DNA of 39,781 nt. It comes from Amanita rubescens (taxonomy: Eukaryota; Basidiomycota; Agaricomycetes; Agaricales; Amanitaceae). The position numbers were made by a program, and so were the translations under genes. Numbering within the stretch: the first letter of the stretch is position 1; every line of letters begins with the position of its first letter. Shown piece after piece: positions 8,975 through 20,788 of this stretch. The stretch lies in contig WION01000486.1 of assembly GCA_015039365.1 (NCBI GenBank), positions 1 to 39,781 on the forward strand. The letters are read 5' to 3'. Below the pieces are notes generated by a model that was not told the origin of the DNA, made no database searches, and worked only from the letters and a program-made list of their open reading frames with translations.

Positions 8975-10696
8975 ATGGAAACGACACCACCGACACCGTT
9001 CAACGCTTTCCCTGGTCCGAATTCTATGCCGGAGACACCACCGACACCCGATTCACCACTGAACCCCACCGACCTCGACTCGTTCTTCATACCACCGACA
9101 CCGACGAAGAAGACACTGACCCGAACGACTTCGTTGATGTTCCCCACAGATCTCCCGATCAGACCTCGTCTCAGACGATCCCGATCACTCCCACCGAAAC
9201 CCAGGAAACCCACCACGGAACATCAGAAACTCTGGCTGTACCTGGACGAATTACGGAAGATCGCAATAGCCGACCGATCCCACCTAGAAACGCTGAAGAC
9301 ATTAGCGTTACCCTACATAGAGAGACGGTACTTGCCGGTCACGCTTCGACTCAACCTCATAACGAATCTATTCGAGGCAACGACCAGAGTCACGGTACAG
9401 ATGGGACTAACCGCGATATGGCTGGCTCCATCATACGAACCACCCCCGATCTCTATCTCAGTTATCACGGAATTACTACTTACACCAAGGTTAGAGACCG
9501 CGTCACTCTAATCTGTAACGCCGCTAGATTACAGGTCGACATCTTTGACCAAGAAAGGATAGCTCGAGTCTGGCGACTTCTCATGGATTTCCGAACCGCC
9601 ACTACCCTTGCCGGTCAAGCCCGAGATCAGTACAACTATCATTGTGCCGATTTAATCGAAACGTTTGTAAACGTTACGTCACTATACTGGGAAGACGTTC
9701 ATCCGAAAGGAGGAAACCTAGATCAACTGGCGATAGATCTATTACGACGACTTCTCACAGCTGACATCGAACGTTACATCATCCTTGCTATAGAAAGCAT
9801 TGACGATCAAAGGTTTGGACTAAAAATACAGCCTCACGATCAGAATAACCGCATCGCTGTCAACCATTGGTTTCGCGCTACCGAAGCTACACCCGACCGA
9901 CACCGAGCAACTAGATGCATTATGGAGACAGATCGTAAATCAAGAGAAATCTGGTGCCTCACCGGAAAGATCCGAGACCTCTTGTCTAGTATCCAAGGAG
10001 ACACAGAATGGACTACAGCCGAATTCGCAGATGGAGTTCCCCTGCATCAACTCACTAGCGACCACATTGCGCAGATCAATAATGCGATCAGCGATCTCGA
10101 TCTTCATCGCCGAATCCGTACAACAGGCGATCTCATTGAGGAAGAACCGAAACGAGATAAGAAGGCTCCTCCTCCTCCTCGATCCGCATCACCCCCAACC
10201 ACCACCGTTATTCGCCACGGAGTCTGGAATATTCCTGTCCCCACTGCTCGACGAAACGACACTCCGCCTTCTCGACGACCTACGACCCGCAGTATGACAA
10301 ATGCCGCCAACCAACTGCCCCCACCGCTACAACCGCTGCATCCACTGCCGAGGTAAACATGCCTCTGAGGATCATCATCTTGCTGTTGCAATTCCTCCTA
10401 TGTCTACTCTACCTCCACGCGCTCCCACGCGCCGACGCGATCCGACGCCCGGTCCTTCCACTAAGAAGAAAGGACGTTCTCGAACTACCACAGATGCCGC
10501 CAATACCCCCGCTTCCACTAGCCGCCGCCCTCATCAGCCGAAGAAGAAGGGAAAGAAGAAGGCACACCACGCGTCACAGTGTCAGGCATGCGTCAACGGA
10601 CGACAGTGCGACGGAGCCGACGACGACGCCTGCGACCTTTACGGCGACTACGGCTATCAGCACGACGACGACGCCATGCACAACATGAACACCTGA
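8975..10696 (+). CDS. Extra coding region between pol and the 3' LTR, unrecognised
   Basis: This occupies 1.7 kb where most chromoviruses have only a short spacer. Coding character moves between frames: 8975-9490 (Pro/Thr-rich start, then helical LWLYLDELRKIAIADRSHLE and YIERRYLPVTLRLNLITNL), about 9490-10300 in the -1 frame (LICNAARLQVDIFDQERIA, then LMDFRTATTLAGQARDQY), and 10310-10696 back in the first frame. The last part has a Cys/His cluster (CIHCRGKHASEDH, CX2CX3HX4H), a Lys-rich block and a second Cys/Asp-rich tail. I see no signal peptide or membrane segment, so it does not look like an envelope. The helical-then-zinc-then-basic plan faintly recalls Gag. The 470-codon frame 8944-10356 overlaps it and is probably only partly real. 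Confidence 0.55.
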
Positions 10697-10703
10697 ACGT
10701 TTT

Positions 10704-10732
10704 GTTGTTGCGGTCAACAACGTAGGGGAGAG
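10704..10732 (+). other. Hairpin and polypurine tract before the 3' LTR
   Basis: The polypurine tract AGGGGAGAG (10724-10732) lies 4 nt before the 3' LTR and would prime plus-strand DNA synthesis. Directly upstream is a hairpin of GTTGTTG and CAACAAC with a CGGT loop (10704-10721), which may shape RNase H cleavage. Confidence 0.65.
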
Positions 10733-10736
10733 CTAG

Positions 10737-11189
10737 TGTTACAACACGGTACGGACTCCCGCATTATGCTTACATGATACGTCGGACATGTTTATTTTCT
10801 TTATGCATACCTTACTCGTCACTCCCCTTATGCTCGATTCATACGGACTAACTCGTTCCCTTTCTTATACCAATCCTTGTTCCACATATGACGCCGTCCT
10901 TATACTTAATTTCGTACTTACCATTATTCATTAATTAGTACGTCTCCTTGTACTTGCTAGTATAAGTACCGCTTGTATTCTAGAGTCGAACCCTAAGTTC
11001 GACTTAGCTGTTTATTGTCGTCTGGCAATATAACCTTACTCTTAAACTCATCTACCACAATCGTCCTCAGATCCTAAGTCAACGTCTTGACTTAGTATTG
11101 AACTTATAATCTTAACGTTTGACTTAAGACTTGTAATCGTGACTAGAGTTGCCGTTGCAACTTAGGTTGAGATTAACGAGTTCGTAACA
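10737..11189 (+). repeat. 3' long terminal repeat
   Basis: It is 453 bp with TGTTAC/GTAACA ends. It matches the 5' LTR except for two substitutions and a missing GA pair near 11044. It should carry the same promoter and could start transcription into the downstream ankyrin exon. Confidence 0.96.
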
Positions 11190-11194
11190 GCATC
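11190..11194. repeat. Right copy of target site duplication GCATC
   Basis: It directly follows the 3' LTR and matches 3039-3043. Confidence 0.95.
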
Positions 11195-11537
11195 ATGTGG
11201 AGGTCATGCTGAAATCACAAGGCTTCTCTTGGATAAAGGTGCAGATGTGAATGCACAGGGTGGGAGATATGGCAATGCATTGCAAGCTGCATCATGGCAA
11301 GGTCATGCTGAAATTTCCAGGTTTCTCTTGGACAAAGGTGCAGATGTGAATGCACAGGGTGGAGTTTTTTGCAATGCATTGCAAGCTGCATCATGTGGAG
11401 GGCATGCTGACATTGTCAAGATTCTCCTGGGAGCACAGAGTGGACATTCTGAAATACATGACAAAGTGTGGAAGAAGATCTGGAGCAAGTTACAACAATA
11501 CAAAGTCATTCCAAAATTTCCAGACTTGAAATCTTGA
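11195..11537 (+). pseudogene. NACHT-ankyrin gene, 3' part after the insertion
   Basis: The remaining ankyrin units (GHAEITRLLLDKGADVNAQ, then two more) continue the frame of 3043. The array ends in a short non-repeat tail (GHSEIHDKVWKKIWSKLQ, ending PDLKS) and TGA at 11535-11537. This gives the intact ancestor about 19 ankyrin units. In the present allele this piece could be expressed only from a chimeric transcript or from the 3' LTR promoter. Confidence 0.9.
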
Positions 11538-12053
11538 TGTCTCTTTGATGAGGGTGTGCCAGCAGTTGCAACTCATAACTACTATTGAAAAGGTTATAGC
11601 AGAACTACTTCCCAATTGCTGTGTGGTAGCAATTATGCAAACTTACATTTATTCTGAAGCTAAAATGTAATGAAGGCTTTTGTCTTACTAAATTTATCCA
11701 CAAATGAATGAAATCAATTATTACTACTTGATATCTCAACTAGCACAAAGGCTAACTTGCATGTTCTGATTTGATGAGGAGTCAAGTTACTATGTTTAAG
11801 CTGACAAAAAACTTTTACAATAAGCTCCAAGTCATAAATGTATTTACTGCTTAGACTTGGACAAGTACAGTGCTGGTACACTTCTTCAGTAACACAAGTA
11901 GCCAGCACCTTGAGCTCAGCGTGAAGGTGAGTAAACCTAATCCTCTCGCCCCTGCCTCGGCTAACGCGCCCAACCCTAGCCGCGCTTCCCTCAACCCTTC
12001 CCGCGTCTCCCATTGGCTACCCCGGCCGGCAGGCCGCTGCCCTGGGCCGTCCA

Positions 12054-12184
12054 GCGTGTCCCATGAAAAAATAAGCACCTTAGTGCGTCCTGGGACACGC
12101 GAATTTTGGCGGGGAACCAGGGTCGCCTCCCCTTCCAGCGTGTCCCATGGAAAAATAAGCAGCTTAGGGCGTCTTGGGACACGC
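12054..12184. repeat. Two 47-bp direct repeats, each a long-armed hairpin
   Basis: Copies at 12054-12100 and 12138-12184 differ at four of 47 positions. Each begins GCGTGTCCCA and ends TGGGACACGC, a perfect 10-bp inverted repeat around a 27-nt centre that includes AAAAATAAGCA. The 37 bp between the copies is G/C-rich. This could be a paired regulatory site, a transcribed structure, or pieces of a small dispersed element. Confidence 0.85.
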
Positions 12185-12658
12185 CGCATCTTTTCCCTCC
12201 CGACCTTTTTTGTTCTTTTTGTTATTAATAGAATATCATGTTTATCTAGATTCAAATAAAATGATTCAGGGTCACATTATATACGAGTCCGGTGCGCCCT
12301 CGCTATCTCACATGCCGGCAAGACCTCTCACACGCTGCGCGCCCATCGCGACGTGCGACGAGGAGGCACGCGCTCTCCCGGGGGGCGGCATCACGTGGCG
12401 TGTATCTCATCATCTCGTTGTTTCCGTTGTTCCTTCCTCTAAACCCAGGCTGTTGTGTTCTCATCAGCCTGAGCACGGATCAAATAGACTAGGGCTCGGT
12501 ATGCCGACTCGCACGCGATCATACACCCGCAAAGCCATGCTGAATGCATGACGTTCAAGGTTTCACACTTTCACTTGGTACGAATTTCGGTTTTCCCCGA
12601 ATTGAATTCGTTACGGCTAGGCGTCAGCGGACGCTCCACTCAACTGAGACATCTCCCA

Positions 12659-12667
12659 CATAAAAAG
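12659..12667 (+). promoter_or_regulatory. TATA-like box upstream of the questin-oxidase-like gene
   Basis: CATAAAAAG lies 38 bp before the ATG at 12705. If used, the transcript would have a very short leader. This is a pattern match only. Confidence 0.3.
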
Positions 12668-12704
12668 GGCGTAAGCCCCAAGACGCTGACGACGCACTTT
12701 GAAA

Positions 12705-14424
12705 ATGAGCCAGGACCTTTTCCCGTTGCCTTCCCCGCCGCCCGCAGAAGCGCGATCGATTGTGCCGTACCCTGATGCTGGTACCAACTTGAAGACATCG
12801 CAAAAGCTCGTGGATATCTTGAAGGACAATCACGAAAAATGGCATTGTTTCTGCGACAAAGAAAACTGCTTCCACAAGTATGTCTCTCTTCCCTTTCTGC
12901 GTTGCCGTATTGAATCGTCTATGAAGTCACGCCAGTCACCACGCAACGGCGCTTTGGGCCTTGGGCGCGAACGAGCATGCCCTGCAGAAAGGGTACGAAA
13001 GCGACAAGTCTTTTCAACTCGAAGCGATTAAATCCCCCGAGGAAATAACCAAGGCGAATTGGAAACAACATCTAGGCGAAGACCGGTGGGTTATCAGCTC
13101 AATTTGCCAGTCAACGAATTCTGATCTGTCTTTAAAGCTATTACAGGGCTTACCTCGACTTTTTCACTAAGGCCACGCAAGAGCAAGGCACGACCGCCGT
13201 CATTCACGAGTATATCTTCGCATTTGATTCGAATTTTGGTCATAATGGCTCTGAACCTGCCATGTTGAGCCGATTAATGGCATCGGCGTTTCATCCGATG
13301 ATGACGCTAGGCTCTGGCCTCGAACTTGGCATGCCTGGTCTCGTCGCTGAAGGCAACTTTCACTCTTCTACTCTATCATTCTTGACCTTTAACGAATGTT
13401 CAACAGGATTGGCGCAGGCCGCGGTGCATAAGGACGAGTCAGGAGACTTGTTGGCGCCCGTCTTCTTCAAGCATTGCTTCGAAGACGTGGGTGTGACATC
13501 CCAAACGGGTGAGAAAGGACAGCACTCGCCATTTGCATCTCGCTTGGATACAATTATGCATAAGCTGCGTTCCAAGCCGCGACAGCAGAAAGGAGAAAGT
13601 GTCCATGCATTGACTATCATGTCCCGCGTCCTGAAGGACGAGAAGTTGTCTGGTTTCAAGGAAGGCGGGTTATATGAGATTTACCCGAACGTGGCGAAGA
13701 AGTCCAACGAGTCGCTCCGGGACTACGCTGGACAGTGGACCATGAATATGAAGTTGGGAGCGTTAGTACAAAACAGGAAGGAAATCGAGGATAAAATCGA
13801 AGAACTCGCATGGGCATACACGATCATGTATGGTATGAGCGGATGGAAGAAAGACCGGAGCTTCCACGCCGACTTTTTCTTGTGCGTTTAGTTTTTTAAC
13901 TACATGAGCCTCGTTCTCAAACTTTGGTTCTCTTCAGGGCGCACGTCGTAGCATCTGCCATATTCTTGCCCTCTATCTTGTCCAAACTTGACGTACCATC
14001 TCAATCGGTCCTTCTCCGTGCGCATTTCGCTGCGGCCCTTACGTGGTGGGTTGGACGCGGCCGACCGGACTTTGACGTCGACGGATTCATGAGGCCACCG
14101 AAGCAGGAGCCGTTCACCAAGCCGTCCAACCCATTCCTCGACATCGTTCAGTCTGCCATCGTCCACGAAGAGAGCCACGTTTCAGAATTCCAGCGTACTA
14201 TGAAGCACTGGGCGCGTCTCTATGGGCTCAAGGGATCCAAAGATTCCAGGCTGAGCGCGACGGAGTTCAAGAATGCGGACATGTTGGACGGGACGTTGTT
14301 CCTCAGAGTCGCCGAATTGACAAAGGACAGAACGGAAAGGCCGAAGGAAGGTATCAGCGAAAAGGACGTGATGGGTCTGGTCTTCCATACGTGGGACCGT
14401 TCTGGGTTGTATGAGCGCACGTAA
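12705..14424 (+). CDS. Questin-oxidase-like protein (DUF4243 / AflY type)
   Basis: CDS: 12705-12877, 12936-13085, 13147-13352, 13407-13881, 13938-14424; 496 aa. All junctions keep phase. Family traits seen: LVDILKDNHEKWHCFCD near the start, FHNHHATALWALGANEHALQ after exon joining, HPMMTLGSGLELGMPGLVAE and GLAQAAVHKDE in the middle, and ADFFL joined to AHVVASAIFLPSIL later. Members of this family include questin oxidase and AflY/HypA of aflatoxin synthesis, thought to carry out Baeyer-Villiger-like or ring-opening oxidation in polyketide pathways. Many basidiomycete members have unknown substrates, and no polyketide synthase lies in this window. The third intron (13353-13406) has a GC donor, is 54 nt long and has no stop, so it could be misannotated as 18 extra residues. 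Confidence 0.88.
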
Positions 14425-14639
14425 GTGATGAAAGGAGCTGATTTGTTCAGGGTAATACGCCAATAGGTGCTTGACCGTGTACTGTATTAATAGTTACTAT
14501 TGTTATAATATTCGCATAGCAGTTAATGAAACCGATTGGAGATATGCAGTGATGCTGTCAAACTGTGGTCGCGTTCCAACCAGCGGAAATCGGAGTCGCT
14601 AACATTTCATGTAATACATCGTATAGATTAAAACATAAT

Positions 14640-16688
<2,049 letters not shown>

Positions 16689-16902
16689 TGCTGATAATAA
16701 CCAACCTCTTTCTTTGAGAAACCGTAATTTATTGCTTCGCCTCGATAACGTGAAATCACGTCATTTGAAGCGCAGATGCGAAAACAATCATCCTTCCTGG
16801 AAACTGAAATAGGAGAGCGGCCCGATCTATTTGCTATCGTCTTCCGATCCAAACAACGCCAACCAGAGTAACCGCGCGTTTATCCTCAACTGTAGCTCAG
16901 CA
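16689..16902. promoter_or_regulatory. Divergent promoter region, sulfhydrylase / RhoGEF
   Basis: These 214 bp separate the two start codons. An inverted repeat ACGTGA-AA-TCACGT sits at 16748-16761, 60 bp upstream of the sulfhydrylase ATG. Its ACGTGA/TCACGT half-sites resemble bHLH or bZIP targets such as the CACGTGA sites of Cbf1-Met4, which control yeast sulfur genes. The regulatory role is inference. Confidence 0.45.
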
Positions 16903-19900
16903 ATGCAATATCAAGACTTTGTCCCCGTTTCTTATCAGCCAGATTCTTCTGCCTCAGATTCATCACTGGATGCTAGAAAACGTCCCAAGGAGCGCCATAA
17001 TGCGAGTCCAATGAGGTCGAAATTGCCGTTGTCACCCAAGTCGACCATTAGGACGAAACACCAGAGTCAAATATGCGGCGTACCACTTCTCGAGACGCAG
17101 CTTATTCCCTCTTTACGGGATACCGTTGATCGTATGACGCGTACTCCGACTTGCGTTGCAACATCAACACCCTCGCCAGGACCTCCTGCGCAAGAACACA
17201 AGAAAGAGGACTCGCAGACCACCAATTTACGTTCACCTAACTTCCAGTCAAACTCTCCATTACCGCCCAGTACTGGTTCTATGCATAATGTGGAAATGAC
17301 TGTATCACACTCAAGGCTTGCTCCGAAATCGCTGAAGTCTGTCTTGCGGTCTCCAAAGACGCCAAAGGCTCCCGCAGCCGCTGCGTCCCCACCTTCACAA
17401 GGTTCTCCCGCTTTGCGGTCTATGAGAAGTATTCTCGGGAAAAAATTGAAAACGCCCCCACCTGCATCTTCTAAAACTCAGGGAATTAGTTCCAAGGTTC
17501 GTCAGAATTGTAATATTCCCATGTTGAAGCTCACCGAGAATAGGACATTTTTGGCGACAAGCCATTCCAGAGCAATAGCAGATCAAGATCATGCACAGAT
17601 CCAGGCCAACCACTCAACTCGTTTTCCAGGCCTCAGCAACCCACTTTCCATCAGGCCACGTCCTCAGAAGATAGAGATTCAATAGCTCAGCCAGTCACGG
17701 TGACTCCGAAATCGCGGAACAAGATGCAAAAATCGAGTATTCCTCGTCCCGCGAATACCAGAAGACGAGCTCAGACTGCGCAGTCAGAACTAGCAACAGA
17801 GGATTCTGACATCGAGCTCCGTTATGAGGTGGAGAATAGAGATCGTAGACGTTTAACTGTTGCGAATGCTGAGGTGTATCCCTCTTCGTCAAGTTCCATA
17901 TCGGCCTTAGGCTCGAGTACGGAAAGCATACGTCACGTCCCTCAATCTCCCGCCACTCCCCGGCAGTACTCTTCCCTGCGAAGAGAGGCAAAATGGAATT
18001 ATCAAGGATTGGGTCTGACAGTGGATCCACAGAGGGACCTGCTTGACAAGGAATCGCCAGCGGTGTCTGCAGGCATCAACAGCAGCATCGAGCCTGACTC
18101 TGGTCTACGCTCATTTTCACACAAGGTACCTCAAAGTAATTTTGCACAGGAAAACGCGCGTCGCCGCGCAGCATTACTCAAACTGGTCGCGAAACTCGAC
18201 TTGGAACAAAAAACTGTTTCTGGACGTGACCACCAAGTTGATATTGAGAGTGACTATGCAGGGGAGGAAGGCGTCGCCCTCTCGGGCTCCAGGCTCTCTT
18301 TTATGGATAAAAACTCTGCTATGGATAAAGATGACGACGACGACGCTTCGCAATATGAAGATGATTATGAAGTGGATGATGCGCAAACGATAGACATGCA
18401 GTCAAATGCGTTTGACGGCAATCTTCTGCGGCAACAGAAGTGTCAACCGCAAGCAAGGGCTCTTCGCGGAAAATCTCCATCCAGATCCCCTGTCGTACGT
18501 CAAAGCATGTGCGACGGTAGCCCGACGGTCCTAACCCCAGCGGCCCTGAGACGCCGGTCTATCTATATTGAAGTGCCCAATGCTGCACCTGAGGACGGCG
18601 CATTAGCAAGTGCAAAGGCGAACACTGCTGGTTTTGTACTTGACACAGCTAATGTCATTGCCGCCCGTGCAAGACGTGCATTCGGCATTCCGCAATCCGA
18701 GTCTGACAAGCTGTACGATAATCCAGAGCACCAGCTGAACAGGACTAGTCTGGCGGAAAGTCAGTTTTCATCTGCGGGTAGTAATTTCTGGTGTGCAGCT
18801 CGCGAAGACGTCCATGGTGGTACTAGGGAATGAGTTGAGCGTAGGTGCGGCATCATTGTTCAGAAACTTGAATGGTGGCGGGGAAGGACGAGAGGAGCAA
18901 AGAGACAGTGCATGTGGTGGAAGGCCAAGAGCGTCTTCAGTTTGCAGCGCGTCCACCCAGCATCGGGACACCCTCAAACGTCAAGAATTGTCACCTGCTC
19001 CAGTAGACATAACTTCTAGAAGCCCAGGTCCACGTTCTGTCCATAATGATGAACTTCGCTCAATGCACCAGACTGATGGTTCCAATGACCCATTGGTTAA
19101 TCCCGCTGAAACCAAAAGGCAAAAAATTATACGCGAGTTCTGCGACTCTGAGGAGACGTTTGTTGCTCGACTGCATGTCTGCGTGCAACTTTTCATTCTT
19201 CCGTTGCGCGTGAGGAACAGTAAAGCATGGGTCGACGGTGTTCCTTCCGATATTGCACGTTTCCTCGACTGGTTCGAAGATATTGCCAACCTACATGCAC
19301 ATCATATCGTTCCCACATTACGAAATGTACAACGGGCAGTGGCGCATCCAGAGCTAAACTCTGTTCGCAGTATATCTGAGCCGCTTCTCACGTTGATTCC
19401 ACGGCTGGAGATCTATCAACCTTATCTCGTCCGTCTCAGCAGTATTGCCAACGCAATCGGCCGAATGGTCCGTGAGGGCGACAACGATTTTGCCGAGTTT
19501 GTTACTATTCAGCAACGGACCCCAGAGTGTGGCGGGTGGGGTCTAGAAGAATTCTTGTTCGAGCCAATGAATAGGCTGACAAGATACTGTGACTTCTTTT
19601 CCGTACGTTAATCATTCTCGGGCTTGACCGATTTCTCATGATGATTGATCAACATCAGCGCCTCCTGAGATTTACACCGAAAGATCATCCAGATTATCTC
19701 TCAACCTTCGGTATCTTGCAGTCAATCGATGTCATTGTCCGTGTCATGACCGAAGTTAAAGTACGAGAAGACGAGTATGATCATATCAAGGATCTGACAA
19801 GTACTATCCGAGGACTTTCACCGAAGCTACAGCTTGCTACTCGTGACCGACGATTTCTGTGTCAGGGGCAACTTTATCTAACTCCTGATGGTGACCAAGA

Positions 19901-20709
19901 TGTTTTGTCAACGCCTAAGGCTGGAAATCAAGAACTTACGACACCACCAAAGCCAACGTTGAAAGAGCGAGCTGGTAATCGAATGTCTAGGCTAGCTAGC
20001 GCTGTACAAGCTTGGGATACTCTGCGTGGAAGGTCTGGCTCCATCAAGTCCTACTACTTCGTCTTGTGCTGGTTTCTCTATTCGTTCTGACGTTTCTCGA
20101 GACTTATCAAAGGGCGAGCACGCCCCATCATACGAAACCGCGACAACCACGGAAGCACGTAAAACCGTTCACTTGTTTCTCCTTTCTGATCTGGTTATTC
20201 TGGCAACACCCACTTCCCAAGACCCTGGAAAACCCTCGTTTCAGCTTGTAAATGGCATCGGGCTTTCTCTAGTTTTTCACGCCGAGTTGCAAGCTGAAGA
20301 TGGCTATTCGGGATCTGTTGCTTTGGAACTTGATCTTATTCCGTTGAACGAGGAATTGAAGATGTCTAGCATGTGTCTGACAACGGTCCGGGCAAGGCTC
20401 TTGTTGCAAGGTGAAACGCAAGAAGTTTTTCAGCGCCAAATCGAACAGTGGCGGTCGGCTTTTCAGCGATGTTCTCGGTCGACGGTCCGGTCCCTTTCGT
20501 ACCCGACCGCTGGCAAGATAAACTATACTAATTGTCAAGATCCGAAGCATCTCATGACTCCTCTACTCGACGCTGGTCTGCCTATTCCAAAGAGTCCTTC
20601 AGCTCAAATTCTAGATGGACAAGGTGATTCTATGCAGCAAGAGCGGGAAGAACGTGGTTGGTGGACTCTGCGATTCCAACAAGTATTACAAGAAATGTCC
20701 AAGTCGTAA
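16903..20709 (+). CDS. Rho guanine nucleotide exchange factor, DH and PH regions
   Basis: The model is 16903-17496, 17544-18759, 18845-19602 and 19659-20709, about 1205 aa once one apparent extra base near 20048 is discounted. The first 650-700 residues are Ser/Pro-rich and disordered, with a stretch of aspartates (DKDDDDDASQYEDDYEVDD). The DH domain starts around KRQKIIREFCDSEETFVARL and contains LEEFLFEPMNRLTRYCDFFS joined to RLLRFTPKDHPDY, typical of RhoGEFs. A PH-like region follows (TVHLFLLSDLVILATP, then SVALELDLIPL). It should activate a Rho or Cdc42 GTPase in polarity or wall signalling. An alternative donor at 18778 would add six residues. The gene ends 79 bp from the convergent SulP gene. 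Confidence 0.86.
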
Positions 20710-20788
20710 TACACTTTTAGGTTGTATGTATCTTTACATGTGTGTAGTAACTAGCATGCATGAATGCAGTCTTTTTGGGGGACTGATG

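Larger units (their letters stand above)
3044..11189 (+). mobile_element. Young Ty3/Gypsy chromovirus inserted in the NACHT-ankyrin gene
   Basis: The order is LTR, primer site, gag, protease, reverse transcriptase, RNase H, integrase, GPY/F module, chromodomain, an extra coding region, polypurine tract, LTR. RNase H before integrase and a C-terminal chromodomain place it in the chromovirus branch of Ty3/Gypsy (Metaviridae), the branch of yeast Tf1 and other fungal elements. The two LTRs differ by two substitutions (c/a near 3217, c/t near 3340) and one 2-bp indel, which indicates recent insertion. Coding regions show several single-base frame changes, so this copy may be defective, or the assembly may carry indels. 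It is on the same strand as the host gene. Confidence 0.97.
11538..12704. other. Intergenic region, AT-rich then GC-rich
   Basis: The first 300 bp are AT-rich and probably hold the 3' UTR of the disrupted gene. From about 11940 the composition turns GC-rich. Apart from two hairpin repeats (12054-12184) and a TATA-like box (12659-12667) I find no convincing gene. The open frames on both strands at 11850-12550 lack recognisable domains and overlap each other. Confidence 0.6.

Noticed and set aside
8944..9500. First half of the 470-codon frame right after pol as the true start of the extra ORF
   Set aside because: Composition (Thr, His, Asp, Arg-rich) looks like an out-of-frame reading of the Pro/Thr-rich frame 8975-9511, which has better helical segments. 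The second half of the long frame is retained.
8975..10696. Envelope-like gene
   Set aside because: No signal peptide, no transmembrane helix and no glycoprotein-like Cys pattern.
11850..12551. Overlapping frames on both strands as genes
   Set aside because: GC-rich open frames overlapping the hairpin repeats, with no domains and no coherent intron structure.
20025..20110. An intron to explain the RhoGEF frame change
   Set aside because: Donor and acceptor pairs tested either leave the wrong phase or use weak sites, and coding character is continuous across 20048, so a one-base insertion is simpler. Not fully excluded.
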